From contig URHS01000042.1 of the NCBI GenBank assembly GCA_900547685.1, forward strand, positions 1 through 20,937: a stretch of DNA of 20,937 nt, in the 5' to 3' direction. This DNA comes from an uncultured Blautia sp. Lineage in GTDB: Bacteria > Bacillota > Clostridia > Lachnospirales > Lachnospiraceae. The stretch's first letter is position 1. Each line of letters opens with the position of its first letter. Below are positions 14,394 through 20,937 of the stretch, piece by piece. The notes under the pieces are model-generated. The model had not been told where the DNA came from and did no database searches. It saw nothing but the letters and a program-made list of their open reading frames with translations. A program made the translations under genes and the position numbers.

Positions 14394-14735
14394 CTATCTC
14401 GCTCTATAATTCCATACCGGTTCCTGACTGATTTCAATATGTTTATAAATACCGGAAAGCTGCATAATCTTTAAAACTCTGTCATTTACATGAATTGCTG
14501 CTACGGTACCTTTACTATAACTTAAAATGCGTTTTCTGCCCATTATCATTCCAATTCCCGAACTATCCATAAAACCGGTTTCCGAAAAATCAAAAACCAG
14601 CTGTTTTATCAACCCCTTTTCCAACTCTTTATCAACCTGTGGGGTAATCTGCTCTGCAAAATGATGGTCTAACTCTTTGGGGACATACACAATCAATTGG
14701 TTTCCCCGTTTCTTAATCCTATCTTCCATCTTCAT
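14394..14735 (-). CDS. spoIIAA: Anti-sigma F factor antagonist SpoIIAA
   Basis: A STAS-domain protein that, when dephosphorylated by SpoIIE, displaces sigma F from SpoIIAB. The phosphorylation site is visible in FMDSSGIGMIMGR near the middle. I use the ATG at 14735 (MKMEDRIKKRG, 113 residues); the ATG at 14729, two codons on, is equally possible given the AAAGGAAAGGGTG region upstream. In Bacillus this operon is driven by sigma H. A GAAT lies at the right distance for a sigma H -10, but I cannot find a matching -35, so the promoter is unresolved. Confidence 0.95.
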   Translation of the reverse strand: MKMEDRIKKRGNQLIVYVPKELDHHFAEQITPQVDKELEKGLIKQLVFDFSETGFMDSSGIGMIMGRKRILSYSKGTVAAIHVNDRVLKIMQLSGIYKHIEISQEPVWNYRAR

Positions 14736-14783
14736 ATCACCCTTTCCTTTCAACTATTATTCGCAATATTGTTGTGTAAAACA

Positions 14784-14816
14784 GCAAAAAGACGCATACT
14801 TCTCGTACACGCCTTT
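14784..14816 (-). terminator. Rho-independent terminator ending the folC-TPR unit
   Basis: On the minus strand AAAGGCGTGTAC pairs with GTATGCGTCTTT (twelve pairs, three of them wobble) around GAGAA, and the arm ends in a T-run. It begins 23 bases past the TPR gene stop and separates it from spoIIAA. Confidence 0.9.
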
Positions 14817-14839
14817 TCTCCAAGGTTTTTCTTCCGTAT

Positions 14840-16345
14840 TTATTCTTCTATAGTTTCCCCTGTCTGTATTCCGCCTTCTGAAGTTTCTGCTCCCTCTGGC
14901 TGTCCCTCATCTTCCGATGGCGTTTCTGTATCACCTTCAGACGAAGATTGCATTGCTCCACCATTTGCTTCTAAATAATCTTTCGCATCAGAAGCCACCT
15001 TTGTTCCGGGGAATTCATCAATAATTTTTTGATACCACTGATTCGCGTTTTCTGTATCGCCTTTTTTGTCATAAGCCTGCGCTAACTGAAACATGGTATT
15101 TCTATCCTGTTTTCCAATATTTAAAGCCTTTTCCAAATTGGCAATAGCAGTGTCATAATCTCCACTTTCCATAGCAGCAGAAGCTTCATTTACATATTTT
15201 TTGCGTACTGTAGAACCTACGGATTTCATAATACTGTCATACATACTTTTCGCTTCTACGGACAAAAGCTCTGCATTAACCCCTTCAATGGCATTTGCTG
15301 CTGTATCAGAATTTCCTTCCTGATGAGCCTGCCATGCTTTCATAAGATTTTCATAAGCCCCAGCCTTTTCTCCTGCCTCCTGAATTTGAGTCTGCGCTGT
15401 ATTTACAGATTCGGTAGAAGCATCCATTTCTTCCTGCATACGAGCAAGCTCTGCAGACAACGTTGCCATTTTTCCACTGTATTCCACAACTTTTTTATTT
15501 GCCTCTTGGTTGATTTTCTGTGTCTTTGCAGGCACAATCAAAAACCAGAGAGCTGCTGCACCTACCAAAAGTCCCAAAAGCAAATTTACCAAAGTATTTG
15601 TAATGCTCTTCTCCTTATATTCCGGCGGCTGAATAATGGTATCATTACCGGATTTATACACAAGGCTTCCATTTTGTTTTTCTTCCTCTTTTTCTCTCAT
15701 TTTAAACCGAGAGTCTAAATTTGTAGCTCTTCCTGTCTGCTCTTCGATTTCCTTTAAAAATCTCAGTGTAGTGGTATTTGTCTTATCAATCTTTACTGCT
15801 GTTTTCAATTGTTTTCGAGCTTTTTCATACTCACCTTCATGAATATATATGAGCGCCAGTAAATGATAACCTTTTATCAATTTCGGATTATTGGCAAGCA
15901 CCTTCTTTAACTGCATTTTTGCCATGTCCGGATTACCATTTCGGCAGTACTCCAGACATTGATTATATTTTTTAATGCTTGTATTAATCACGTCAAGACG
16001 ATTGGTGTTTTTTTGTAATTTATCAATATATACACTTGCCAGATTCCCCTCCGGCATCATGTTCTTGCTGATTACCCATTCACTTAAAGCAGCAACCACT
16101 TCTCCTGTTTCAAAATATACCAGACCAAGAAGATTTCTTGCCTGTATATTCATTTTATTCATTTTCAAACTTCGTTTCAGACAGGTAATTGCCCCTGACA
16201 AATCCCGAATTTGAGCCTTTTCAAGCCCTTGATTATAGTAAAAATTGGACAAAGCACCTATTTTCTTCAGTGCTCTTACATTACATCCGCACTTAGGACA
16301 ATAGTCAGAAGCTGTCAGTACTGTTTGACATACAACACAATTCAT
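14840..16345 (-). CDS. Zinc-ribbon, TPR-repeat membrane protein of unknown function
   Basis: 501 residues; TAGGAGAAGACT precedes the ATG. The amino end is a zinc-ribbon pattern with Cys3, Cys6, Cys16 and Cys19. Several TPR-like helical pairs follow (about 30-200, for example NPKLIKGYHLLALIYIHEGE). A single membrane segment covers about 251-271, a coiled coil about 275-330, and a second TPR group about 385-445 (YVNEASAAMESGDYDTAI, DRNTMFQLAQAYDKKGD). The last 35 residues are Glu/Ser/Gly/Thr-rich. The layout suggests a cytoplasmic amino half and an extracytoplasmic carboxyl half, each able to bind partners. No enzyme motif is visible. It is the last gene of the folC unit, 9 bases after the 49-residue gene. 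Confidence 0.8.
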   Translation of the reverse strand: MNCVVCQTVLTASDYCPKCGCNVRALKKIGALSNFYYNQGLEKAQIRDLSGAITCLKRSLKMNKMNIQARNLLGLVYFETGEVVAALSEWVISKNMMPEGNLASVYIDKLQKNTNRLDVINTSIKKYNQCLEYCRNGNPDMAKMQLKKVLANNPKLIKGYHLLALIYIHEGEYEKARKQLKTAVKIDKTNTTTLRFLKEIEEQTGRATNLDSRFKMREKEEEKQNGSLVYKSGNDTIIQPPEYKEKSITNTLVNLLLGLLVGAAALWFLIVPAKTQKINQEANKKVVEYSGKMATLSAELARMQEEMDASTESVNTAQTQIQEAGEKAGAYENLMKAWQAHQEGNSDTAANAIEGVNAELLSVEAKSMYDSIMKSVGSTVRKKYVNEASAAMESGDYDTAIANLEKALNIGKQDRNTMFQLAQAYDKKGDTENANQWYQKIIDEFPGTKVASDAKDYLEANGGAMQSSSEGDTETPSEDEGQPEGAETSEGGIQTGETIEE

Positions 16346-16354
16346 AGTCTTCTC

Positions 16355-16504
16355 CTATTTCTCAGATGTTTTATGATTATCTCTCATCATTTCTTTTAAA
16401 ATATCAATGACATCTGTCAAATCCTGTTTATAAATTGCTCCTTCTGCATCGTCCACATCTAAACACGGTTGAAACTTCTTCAGTTCTTCCTCGTAATTAA
16501 TCAT
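16355..16504 (-). CDS. Small conserved-looking protein of unknown function, 49 residues
   Basis: The minus strand from the ATG at 16504 encodes MINYEEELKKFQPCLDVDDA and continues to a TAG at 16355. The support is a near-perfect AGGAGG with 7-base spacing inside the end of folC, an 8-base overlap with folC, and a position that leaves 9 bases to the TPR gene, whose binding site follows its stop. The protein is charged, has no membrane segment, and looks largely helical (VIDILKEMMRDNHK near the end). I do not recognise it. It could be a regulator of its neighbours, but that is speculation. Confidence 0.75.
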   Translation of the reverse strand: MINYEEELKKFQPCLDVDDAEGAIYKQDLTDVIDILKEMMRDNHKTSEK

Positions 16505-17798
16505 GCGCTCTCCTCCTTACATAGTCCTTAATCTCCCCTACAAGATACAAAGAACCCACTACAAACAGCAATCCATCTTTCTTCAGCTTATAAGCTTCTT
16601 CAAAAGCCTTTTCCGGATTTGTTTCCACCAGAACGTTTTCACATCCATTTTCCTTAAAAAGTCCTGCAAGTTCTAAAGCAGATTGCTTTCTGCTTCCCCA
16701 TATTTCTGTTGTCACAACATTTGTAAAATGAAGCCCATTACAAATTTTGGCAATCATATCCGGAAATTCCTTATCCGAAACTGTAGTAAACAGCAATGTG
16801 ATTTCATAATCATTCTGAAAATGGCGTACTGTTTCTACAAACTTTGCAATACCATCTTCATTATGTGCACCATCTACAATCACGCCGGGAAGTATGGTTT
16901 CCATTCGTCCCTGCCAACGGGTATTCTTCATCCCTTGTACCAGCTCTGCCTTTTCCATACCATGATATTGCTTCAAAGCACCCATGGTTTCCAGTGCCAA
17001 AGAAGCATTCATCATCTGGTATTTTGCAGTAAAAGGAACAAATAATTCTGTATCTCCATAAACGGCTGACTGACTGATAAAGTGAATTCCTTCCGGCGTA
17101 AAATCTAAAAGCTTCTGATTTTCTTCTTTCACTTCACACCAAGGGCATCCCAATTCCTGTGCTCTCTTTTTTATTACTTCTGCTGCTTCCTGATTATTTC
17201 CGTCAAAAATCACAGGCACCTGCGGCTTAATAATTCCCGCCTTTTCTCCTGCAATCTGCGTAATAGTATTACCCAGATATTCTACATGATCAAGGCTTAT
17301 GGAAGTAATCACACAGGCAATGGGGTTTAAAACAGCGTTTGTAGCATCCAGTCTTCCACCTAAACCAGTTTCCAAAATAATATAATCCACATTTTCCTTC
17401 TGAAAAATCACCATTCCCATGAGAAAAAGAAATTCAAAATAAGTAGGATGATAGTCCCCTGCCTCTAAAAGCTCATCCGACAGAGTTTTCACCTGCAAAA
17501 AGGCTTCTAAAAAAGCTTCATCAGAAACCATTACCTCATTAATCTGAAAACGTTCATTAATTTTTATAAGATGCGGAGATGTGAATAAACCACATCGAAA
17601 ACCATGAGCTTCCAACATGGTAGAAAGAAAAGCACAAACGCTTCCTTTTCCGTTTGTTCCTGCAACATGAATAATTTTTCTATCTTTATCAGGGCTGCCC
17701 AGCATGTCCAGACATTTCCTGGTGTGTTCTAATTTATTTTTCGTTGTAAACTTCGGTATATCTTCTATATAATTTACCGCTTCGTCATAAGTAAACAA
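16497..17798 (-). CDS. folC: Bifunctional folylpolyglutamate synthase/dihydrofolate synthase
   Basis: FolC adds glutamate to dihydropteroate and to folates, with ATP, in the cytoplasm. Length 433 residues. Motifs of the Mur-ligase-like family are clear: P-loop HVAGTNGKGSVCAFL at about 45-59, TSPHLIKINER, LETGLGGRLDATNAV, SLDHVEYLGNTITQIAGEKAGIIKP (shortened), VDGAHNEDGI in the carboxyl domain, and VVGSLYLVGEI near the end. The start codon is TTG: AGGAGG lies 6 bases upstream and no in-frame ATG occurs at the expected place. Its own promoter and a strong leader hairpin lie upstream; the stop overlaps the 49-residue gene. Confidence 0.96.
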   Translation of the reverse strand: MFTYDEAVNYIEDIPKFTTKNKLEHTRKCLDMLGSPDKDRKIIHVAGTNGKGSVCAFLSTMLEAHGFRCGLFTSPHLIKINERFQINEVMVSDEAFLEAFLQVKTLSDELLEAGDYHPTYFEFLFLMGMVIFQKENVDYIILETGLGGRLDATNAVLNPIACVITSISLDHVEYLGNTITQIAGEKAGIIKPQVPVIFDGNNQEAAEVIKKRAQELGCPWCEVKEENQKLLDFTPEGIHFISQSAVYGDTELFVPFTAKYQMMNASLALETMGALKQYHGMEKAELVQGMKNTRWQGRMETILPGVIVDGAHNEDGIAKFVETVRHFQNDYEITLLFTTVSDKEFPDMIAKICNGLHFTNVVTTEIWGSRKQSALELAGLFKENGCENVLVETNPEKAFEEAYKLKKDGLLFVVGSLYLVGEIKDYVRRRAHD

Positions 17799-17825
17799 GC
17801 TATCCCTCCTGTTCTGAAAACATAA

Positions 17826-17859
17826 GCTACCGCACTAAGACTTTGCCTAATGCGGTAGC
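17826..17859 (-). promoter_or_regulatory. Strong hairpin in the folC leader
   Basis: GCTACCGCA and TGCGGTAGC form a perfect 9-bp stem that extends inward by several more pairs including wobbles. It is transcribed if the promoter at 17875-17902 is used. Only a broken T-rich stretch follows, so it may be a weak terminator for the upstream gene or a leader control element. It shares the nonamer CGCACTAAG with palindrome copy 1 near rplB. Confidence 0.55.
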
Positions 17860-17874
17860 CTCATATCAATTACC

Positions 17875-17902
17875 ATTATAATGAAGTGGGAATAATATGC
17901 AA
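17875..17902 (-). promoter_or_regulatory. Promoter of the folC unit
   Basis: TTGCAT (17897-17902) is followed by 16 bases and a perfect TATAAT (17875-17880) on the minus strand, giving a leader of about 70 nt. Confidence 0.7.
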
Positions 17903-17932
17903 GCAAATTATGTCGGTTAGAAAAATTTTCTT

Positions 17933-20014
17933 TTATTCCTCTTTTTCTGTCTGAGTTTCCTCTGTCACACCGGTTTCCGGTCCTTCTGTAATAATTAATT
18001 CCAATTCTGCGCTCTGGCTTCCTTCTACCGGTTCATGATAAATATACTTCTCTGTTCTTGTGAGTACTTTATGAGTAGAACTATTGCTTCGCATTGCAAC
18101 GTCCACTATATCTCCTTCTTTTAAGGCCATATTTAACAGAAGTAAAGTATTTTCATCTACAAAATTCGCCTCTGCCAACTCCCCGTTTATTTCCATAAAA
18201 GATGACTGGGTAAAATTAGCTCCTCGAATATAATACTGTGTTTCTCCCAGAGTATTAATTCCATGAAGTTCTGATTCTTTCACGCCTAAATGCATTTTTG
18301 TTCTCTGAAAAGGATTTTCCCCGCCATATACATATTTTTCACCATACAAAATATCATACTGCAAAGTTTCCAAATCCACCTGATAATTTTTCGTATTTCT
18401 TCTTGCCTGATGGAAACGGAAAATATTTCCCTCATGAATGCCGACTCTATCCATCACTTCAGCAGCCATTTGATATGCCGCCAGATTTTTATCCTTCTTT
18501 TCCAATCCCATGTTATCCCAAATGACATACTGTGTCTGGAAAAGATATTTATTCTTTACATCCGTAACCTTCAGTCCCATTGTGGGAAGATGATCTCCAT
18601 ACATAACCAGCACAACATCTTCATCCAGCTTAGAAAGCTCATCTGTCAATTCTTTTACAAACTGATCCATTTCATAAATCTGATTACAATAATACTCCCA
18701 TTTATAATTTTCTGCCTGAGAGCCAGCTCCTTTCACCGTAATTTGAGGTTCTTCAATCATAGGTTCTTCCGGATAATCTCCATGTCCCTGTACAGAAATT
18801 GTATATACATAATCCTGCTGAGGTGTAGACTCCATTGCTTCCAGAATGTATCTGGTCAGGTTTCTGTCACGCATCCAGTCATTTGGGGTTGTATCATCCT
18901 GTGTTGCCATATATTCTTCAGAAGTAAACGTATCGAATCCCAGATTTGCAAAAACATTTTTTCTTCCGTAAAAATTCGCTTCGTTATTATGAATGGCATG
19001 AGTACTATATCCCAATCCCTTTAGCACATAGGGAACACTTTCACAGGTAGTCTCTTTCAGAATACTCTTATAAGGATATTCTCCCGGTCCAAAATAACGC
19101 ATACTCATTCCGGTAATTGACTCAAATTCTGTATTCGCTGTACCTGCTCCTACAGAGGGAACCTTAAAATAACCGGAAGAATAATCATTCATCATTTTTC
19201 TGAAATTTGGAATAGGATCCTCAGAAACTTCTAAGTAATCTACCAAAGTAGGATCAAAAAATGACTCTAACTGTAAAAATAGTATATTAGGCTTTTTTTC
19301 TCCTGTTTCCTCCAACACTTCTTCACTTGCTTGAATTTCATCTATTACACCTTTCGAGTATTCCCTTGGAGAAGAAATTCCTGTATTAAATACTGTAGTT
19401 GCCAGACAATATGGATATCCATAATCTTCATAAGCAAATGCGATATTTCCGAAATAATTGGAAAGCACTCTCTTTTCCAATGCTAGCTTTGTAGTTCCTG
19501 CAAAAGCAAGTACCGCTACAATGATCAAAGGAACATTGACTTTATAACTAAGTTTTCCCTGATATTTTGGTCCTTTAAAAAACAAAATAGTAAGACCGAT
19601 AATTGCAGCAATCGCTGCTACCATTACTACGCAAAAAAAGAAAGGCGACAAATATCTGTCCGCAATCTGAACAGCATCGGTAATCAGATGTAAATCCGGA
19701 CCTGTAAACGGAGTAACTCGTGTAGTAAGCAGCACACCGTTAATAATTCCAAGTCCCATCCAAAAAATAAGCAATATCGTTCTTACAAAAACACGTCTGC
19801 GGAATAGATATACAATCAATGTAGTAGTGAAAATCAGAAACGCATTATAGAAAAATACCAAAGGTCTCTCCTGTAAAAATTCCCATGCACTCCATATTGA
19901 ATGCCTGGACATTGCTTCGATAAGAAAATATCCGACACAAACTGCCAGCATCTGCAGCGGCACAGAAAACATATTGAGATATTTCAGACAAAATACTTTC
20001 TTAATTTCTTTCAT
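17933..20014 (-). CDS. LTA synthase family phosphoglycerol transferase, membrane-anchored
   Basis: A polytopic protein of the alkaline phosphatase/sulfatase superfamily; LtaS-type enzymes move glycerol phosphate from phosphatidylglycerol onto cell-surface polymers. The start at 20014 (MKEIKKVFC, 693 residues) follows AAGGAG by 10 bases; a longer frame begins with TTG and lacks a site. Five membrane segments lie within about residues 15-180. In the extracellular domain the metal and catalytic positions are present: Glu250 in LQLES, Thr292 in GTANTEFESITG, Asp474-His475 in MYGDHLP, and His411 in VQGHGDY. After the catalytic domain (about 560) comes an extra region of about 75 residues (585-660), beta-rich and reminiscent of a TIG/IPT fold, then an acidic Thr/Glu tail. 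The substrate polymer is not shown. Confidence 0.88.
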   Translation of the reverse strand: MKEIKKVFCLKYLNMFSVPLQMLAVCVGYFLIEAMSRHSIWSAWEFLQERPLVFFYNAFLIFTTTLIVYLFRRRVFVRTILLIFWMGLGIINGVLLTTRVTPFTGPDLHLITDAVQIADRYLSPFFFCVVMVAAIAAIIGLTILFFKGPKYQGKLSYKVNVPLIIVAVLAFAGTTKLALEKRVLSNYFGNIAFAYEDYGYPYCLATTVFNTGISSPREYSKGVIDEIQASEEVLEETGEKKPNILFLQLESFFDPTLVDYLEVSEDPIPNFRKMMNDYSSGYFKVPSVGAGTANTEFESITGMSMRYFGPGEYPYKSILKETTCESVPYVLKGLGYSTHAIHNNEANFYGRKNVFANLGFDTFTSEEYMATQDDTTPNDWMRDRNLTRYILEAMESTPQQDYVYTISVQGHGDYPEEPMIEEPQITVKGAGSQAENYKWEYYCNQIYEMDQFVKELTDELSKLDEDVVLVMYGDHLPTMGLKVTDVKNKYLFQTQYVIWDNMGLEKKDKNLAAYQMAAEVMDRVGIHEGNIFRFHQARRNTKNYQVDLETLQYDILYGEKYVYGGENPFQRTKMHLGVKESELHGINTLGETQYYIRGANFTQSSFMEINGELAEANFVDENTLLLLNMALKEGDIVDVAMRSNSSTHKVLTRTEKYIYHEPVEGSQSAELELIITEGPETGVTEETQTEKEE

Positions 20015-20043
20015 AAAATTTATTCTCCTTAATAGCAATGAGA

Positions 20044-20080
20044 ACAGGGGTGTACGACTATAAAAGTCTTATCCCCCTGT
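20044..20080 (-). other. Two-tier hairpin in the valS-LTA synthase gap
   Basis: ACAGGGG and CCCCTGT pair perfectly (7 bp), then a symmetric 5/5-base internal loop, then GACT/AGTC with a 5-base loop. No T-run follows on the minus strand, so termination would be weak. It may limit read-through from valS or mark a processing site. Confidence 0.4.
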
Positions 20081-20101
20081 CCCTGATTTGTGCCTAAAGA
20101 A

Positions 20102-20937
20102 TTACTGAAGCTGTGCTAAACGCTCTTTTACCTGTTCCATCATGTTTGTATAACGTTCTAATTTTTCACGCTCCTCCTGCACTTTGCTTTCCGGCGCTTT
20201 GCTGATAAAACGTTCATTATTCAGCATACCGTTTACACGTGCAAGCTCTTTTTCCAGTTTTTCTTCTTCTTTCTTCAATCTCTCAATTTCTTTTTCAATA
20301 TCTACCAACTCTGCAAACGGCATATAAATAACTGCATTGCCGATTACCGCTGATACTGCATCTTCTGCAATTCCCTCTTTGTCAGCCTGTACGAAAACTT
20401 CACTTGCATAACCAAGTGTGGCAAAGAATACTTTTCCGTTTTCAAATACTTCTCTGACTGCTTCATCTTCGGAAACAACAAATACTTTTGCCTTTTTGCT
20501 TGGCGGAACATTCATACCTGTACGAACATTACGAATTCCTCTTACGGCTTCTTTAATTGTTTCCACTGCTTCTTCATCTGCTGCAAAATTCCATTCTTCT
20601 GTAAATTCCGGCCATGCGGAAATCATAATAGATTCTTCTTCCGGACAAAGTGTACAGTAAATCTCCTCTGTAATAAAAGGCATGTATGGATGAAGGAGCT
20701 TTAATGCATTACTTAAAACTGTTTTCAATGTCCAAAGTGCTGCTGCCTTTGTAGTATCTTCATCATTGTAAAGACGTGGTTTTACCATTTCAATATACCA
20801 GTCACAGAATTCTTCCCAGATAAAGTCATATACTTTCTGAACTGCAATTCCCAGTTCGTATTTATCCAGATTTTCTGTTACTTCTTTTGCCAGTGTATTT
20901 ACTTTGGACAAAATCCAGCGATCCGCCATTGTTAAGT
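20102..20937 (-). CDS. valS: Valine--tRNA ligase, carboxyl-terminal part
   Basis: The reading frame is open to the right edge, so the catalytic domain lies outside. What is seen starts at the anticodon-binding domain: MADRWILSKVNTLAKEV, then FIWEEFCDWYIEMVKPRLY, LLHPYMPFITEEIY and GIRNVRTGMNVPPSKKA, all characteristic of ValS. The last about 65 residues (VDIEKEIERLKKEEEKLEKEL and onward, shortened) form the coiled-coil arm that contacts tRNA-Val, with FISKAPESKVQEEREKL as the usual ending. About 278 codons are present. The internal ATG at 20929 is not the true start. Confidence 0.97.
   Translation of the reverse strand, partial: LTMADRWILSKVNTLAKEVTENLDKYELGIAVQKVYDFIWEEFCDWYIEMVKPRLYNDEDTTKAAALWTLKTVLSNALKLLHPYMPFITEEIYCTLCPEEESIMISAWPEFTEEWNFAADEEAVETIKEAVRGIRNVRTGMNVPPSKKAKVFVVSEDEAVREVFENGKVFFATLGYASEVFVQADKEGIAEDAVSAVIGNAVIYMPFAELVDIEKEIERLKKEEEKLEKELARVNGMLNNERFISKAPESKVQEEREKLERYTNMMEQVKERLAQLQ

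Noticed and set aside
14736..14783. Sigma H promoter for spoIIAA
   Set aside because: A GAAT is present near 14756, but no AGGA-type -35 lies at the proper distance, so I do not call it as a feature.
17799..17868. Tetrahydrofolate riboswitch upstream of folC
   Set aside because: The leader is only about 70 nt and is mostly one long hairpin; it lacks the multi-stem layout and conserved bases I recall for that riboswitch.
18290..19024. Plus-strand 244-residue frame opposite the LTA synthase gene
   Set aside because: It is antisense to the catalytic domain, Ile/Phe/His-rich, and has no supporting signals.
20044..20080. Rho-independent terminator for valS
   Set aside because: The stem is good but no T-run follows on the minus strand and the stem is interrupted by an internal loop; it is listed only as a hairpin.

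Overview
The window looks like ordinary core chromosome of an endospore-forming, low-to-moderate GC member of the Clostridia, most likely a gut Lachnospiraceae (Blautia/Ruminococcus/Dorea-like). The evidence is the S10 ribosomal cluster, the tcdA-murB-rapZ-whiA-HPr block, a full spoIIA operon joined to spoVA, AGGAGG-type ribosome binding sites, and the style of the proteins. The genus is an inference. Every gene I accept is on the minus strand, so transcription runs from high to low coordinates. I see no transposase, phage gene, tRNA, rRNA or CRISPR array.

Reading in the direction of transcription: the 3' part of valS (open at the right edge) is followed by an LtaS-type phosphoglycerol transferase. 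A TATAAT promoter and a leader with a strong hairpin then precede folC (TTG start), an overlapping 49-residue small gene, and a membrane-spanning zinc-ribbon/TPR protein. That unit ends at a 12-bp-stem terminator. Next comes spoIIAA-spoIIAB-sigF, the forespore sigma F and its anti-sigma circuit, directly followed by spoVAA-AB-AC-AD-AE, the dipicolinic acid uptake machinery. A sigma G/F-type promoter overlaps the end of sigF, and a hairpin covers the spoVAA ribosome binding site.

A second unit, tcdA-murB-rapZ-whiA-crh-like, has its own -10 box and ends at a clear terminator. It combines tRNA modification, peptidoglycan precursor synthesis, a P-loop RNA-binding/regulatory protein, a division/sporulation regulator and an HPr paralogue whose His15 is replaced by Glu while Ser46 is kept. 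An M18 aminopeptidase gene follows, with its own promoter. After it comes a membrane protein that resembles a SipW-type signal peptidase with both catalytic residues lost and carries a long acidic, partly repetitive cytoplasmic tail. It also ends at a terminator.

The left end is the start of the S10 operon: rpsJ-rplC-rplD-rplW-rplB and the first codons of rpsS. It is driven by a near-consensus promoter with phased A-tracts upstream and a structured leader of about 220 nt. Two tandem palindromes whose arms differ in a base-pair-preserving way sit between rplW and rplB.

I found no obvious new multi-gene defence or biosynthetic system. The best leads are the apparently dead signal peptidase, the Glu15 HPr paralogue, the spoVA promoter/hairpin arrangement, the palindrome family and the 49-residue gene. 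Assignments rest on reading motifs by eye; no alignments or searches were run.
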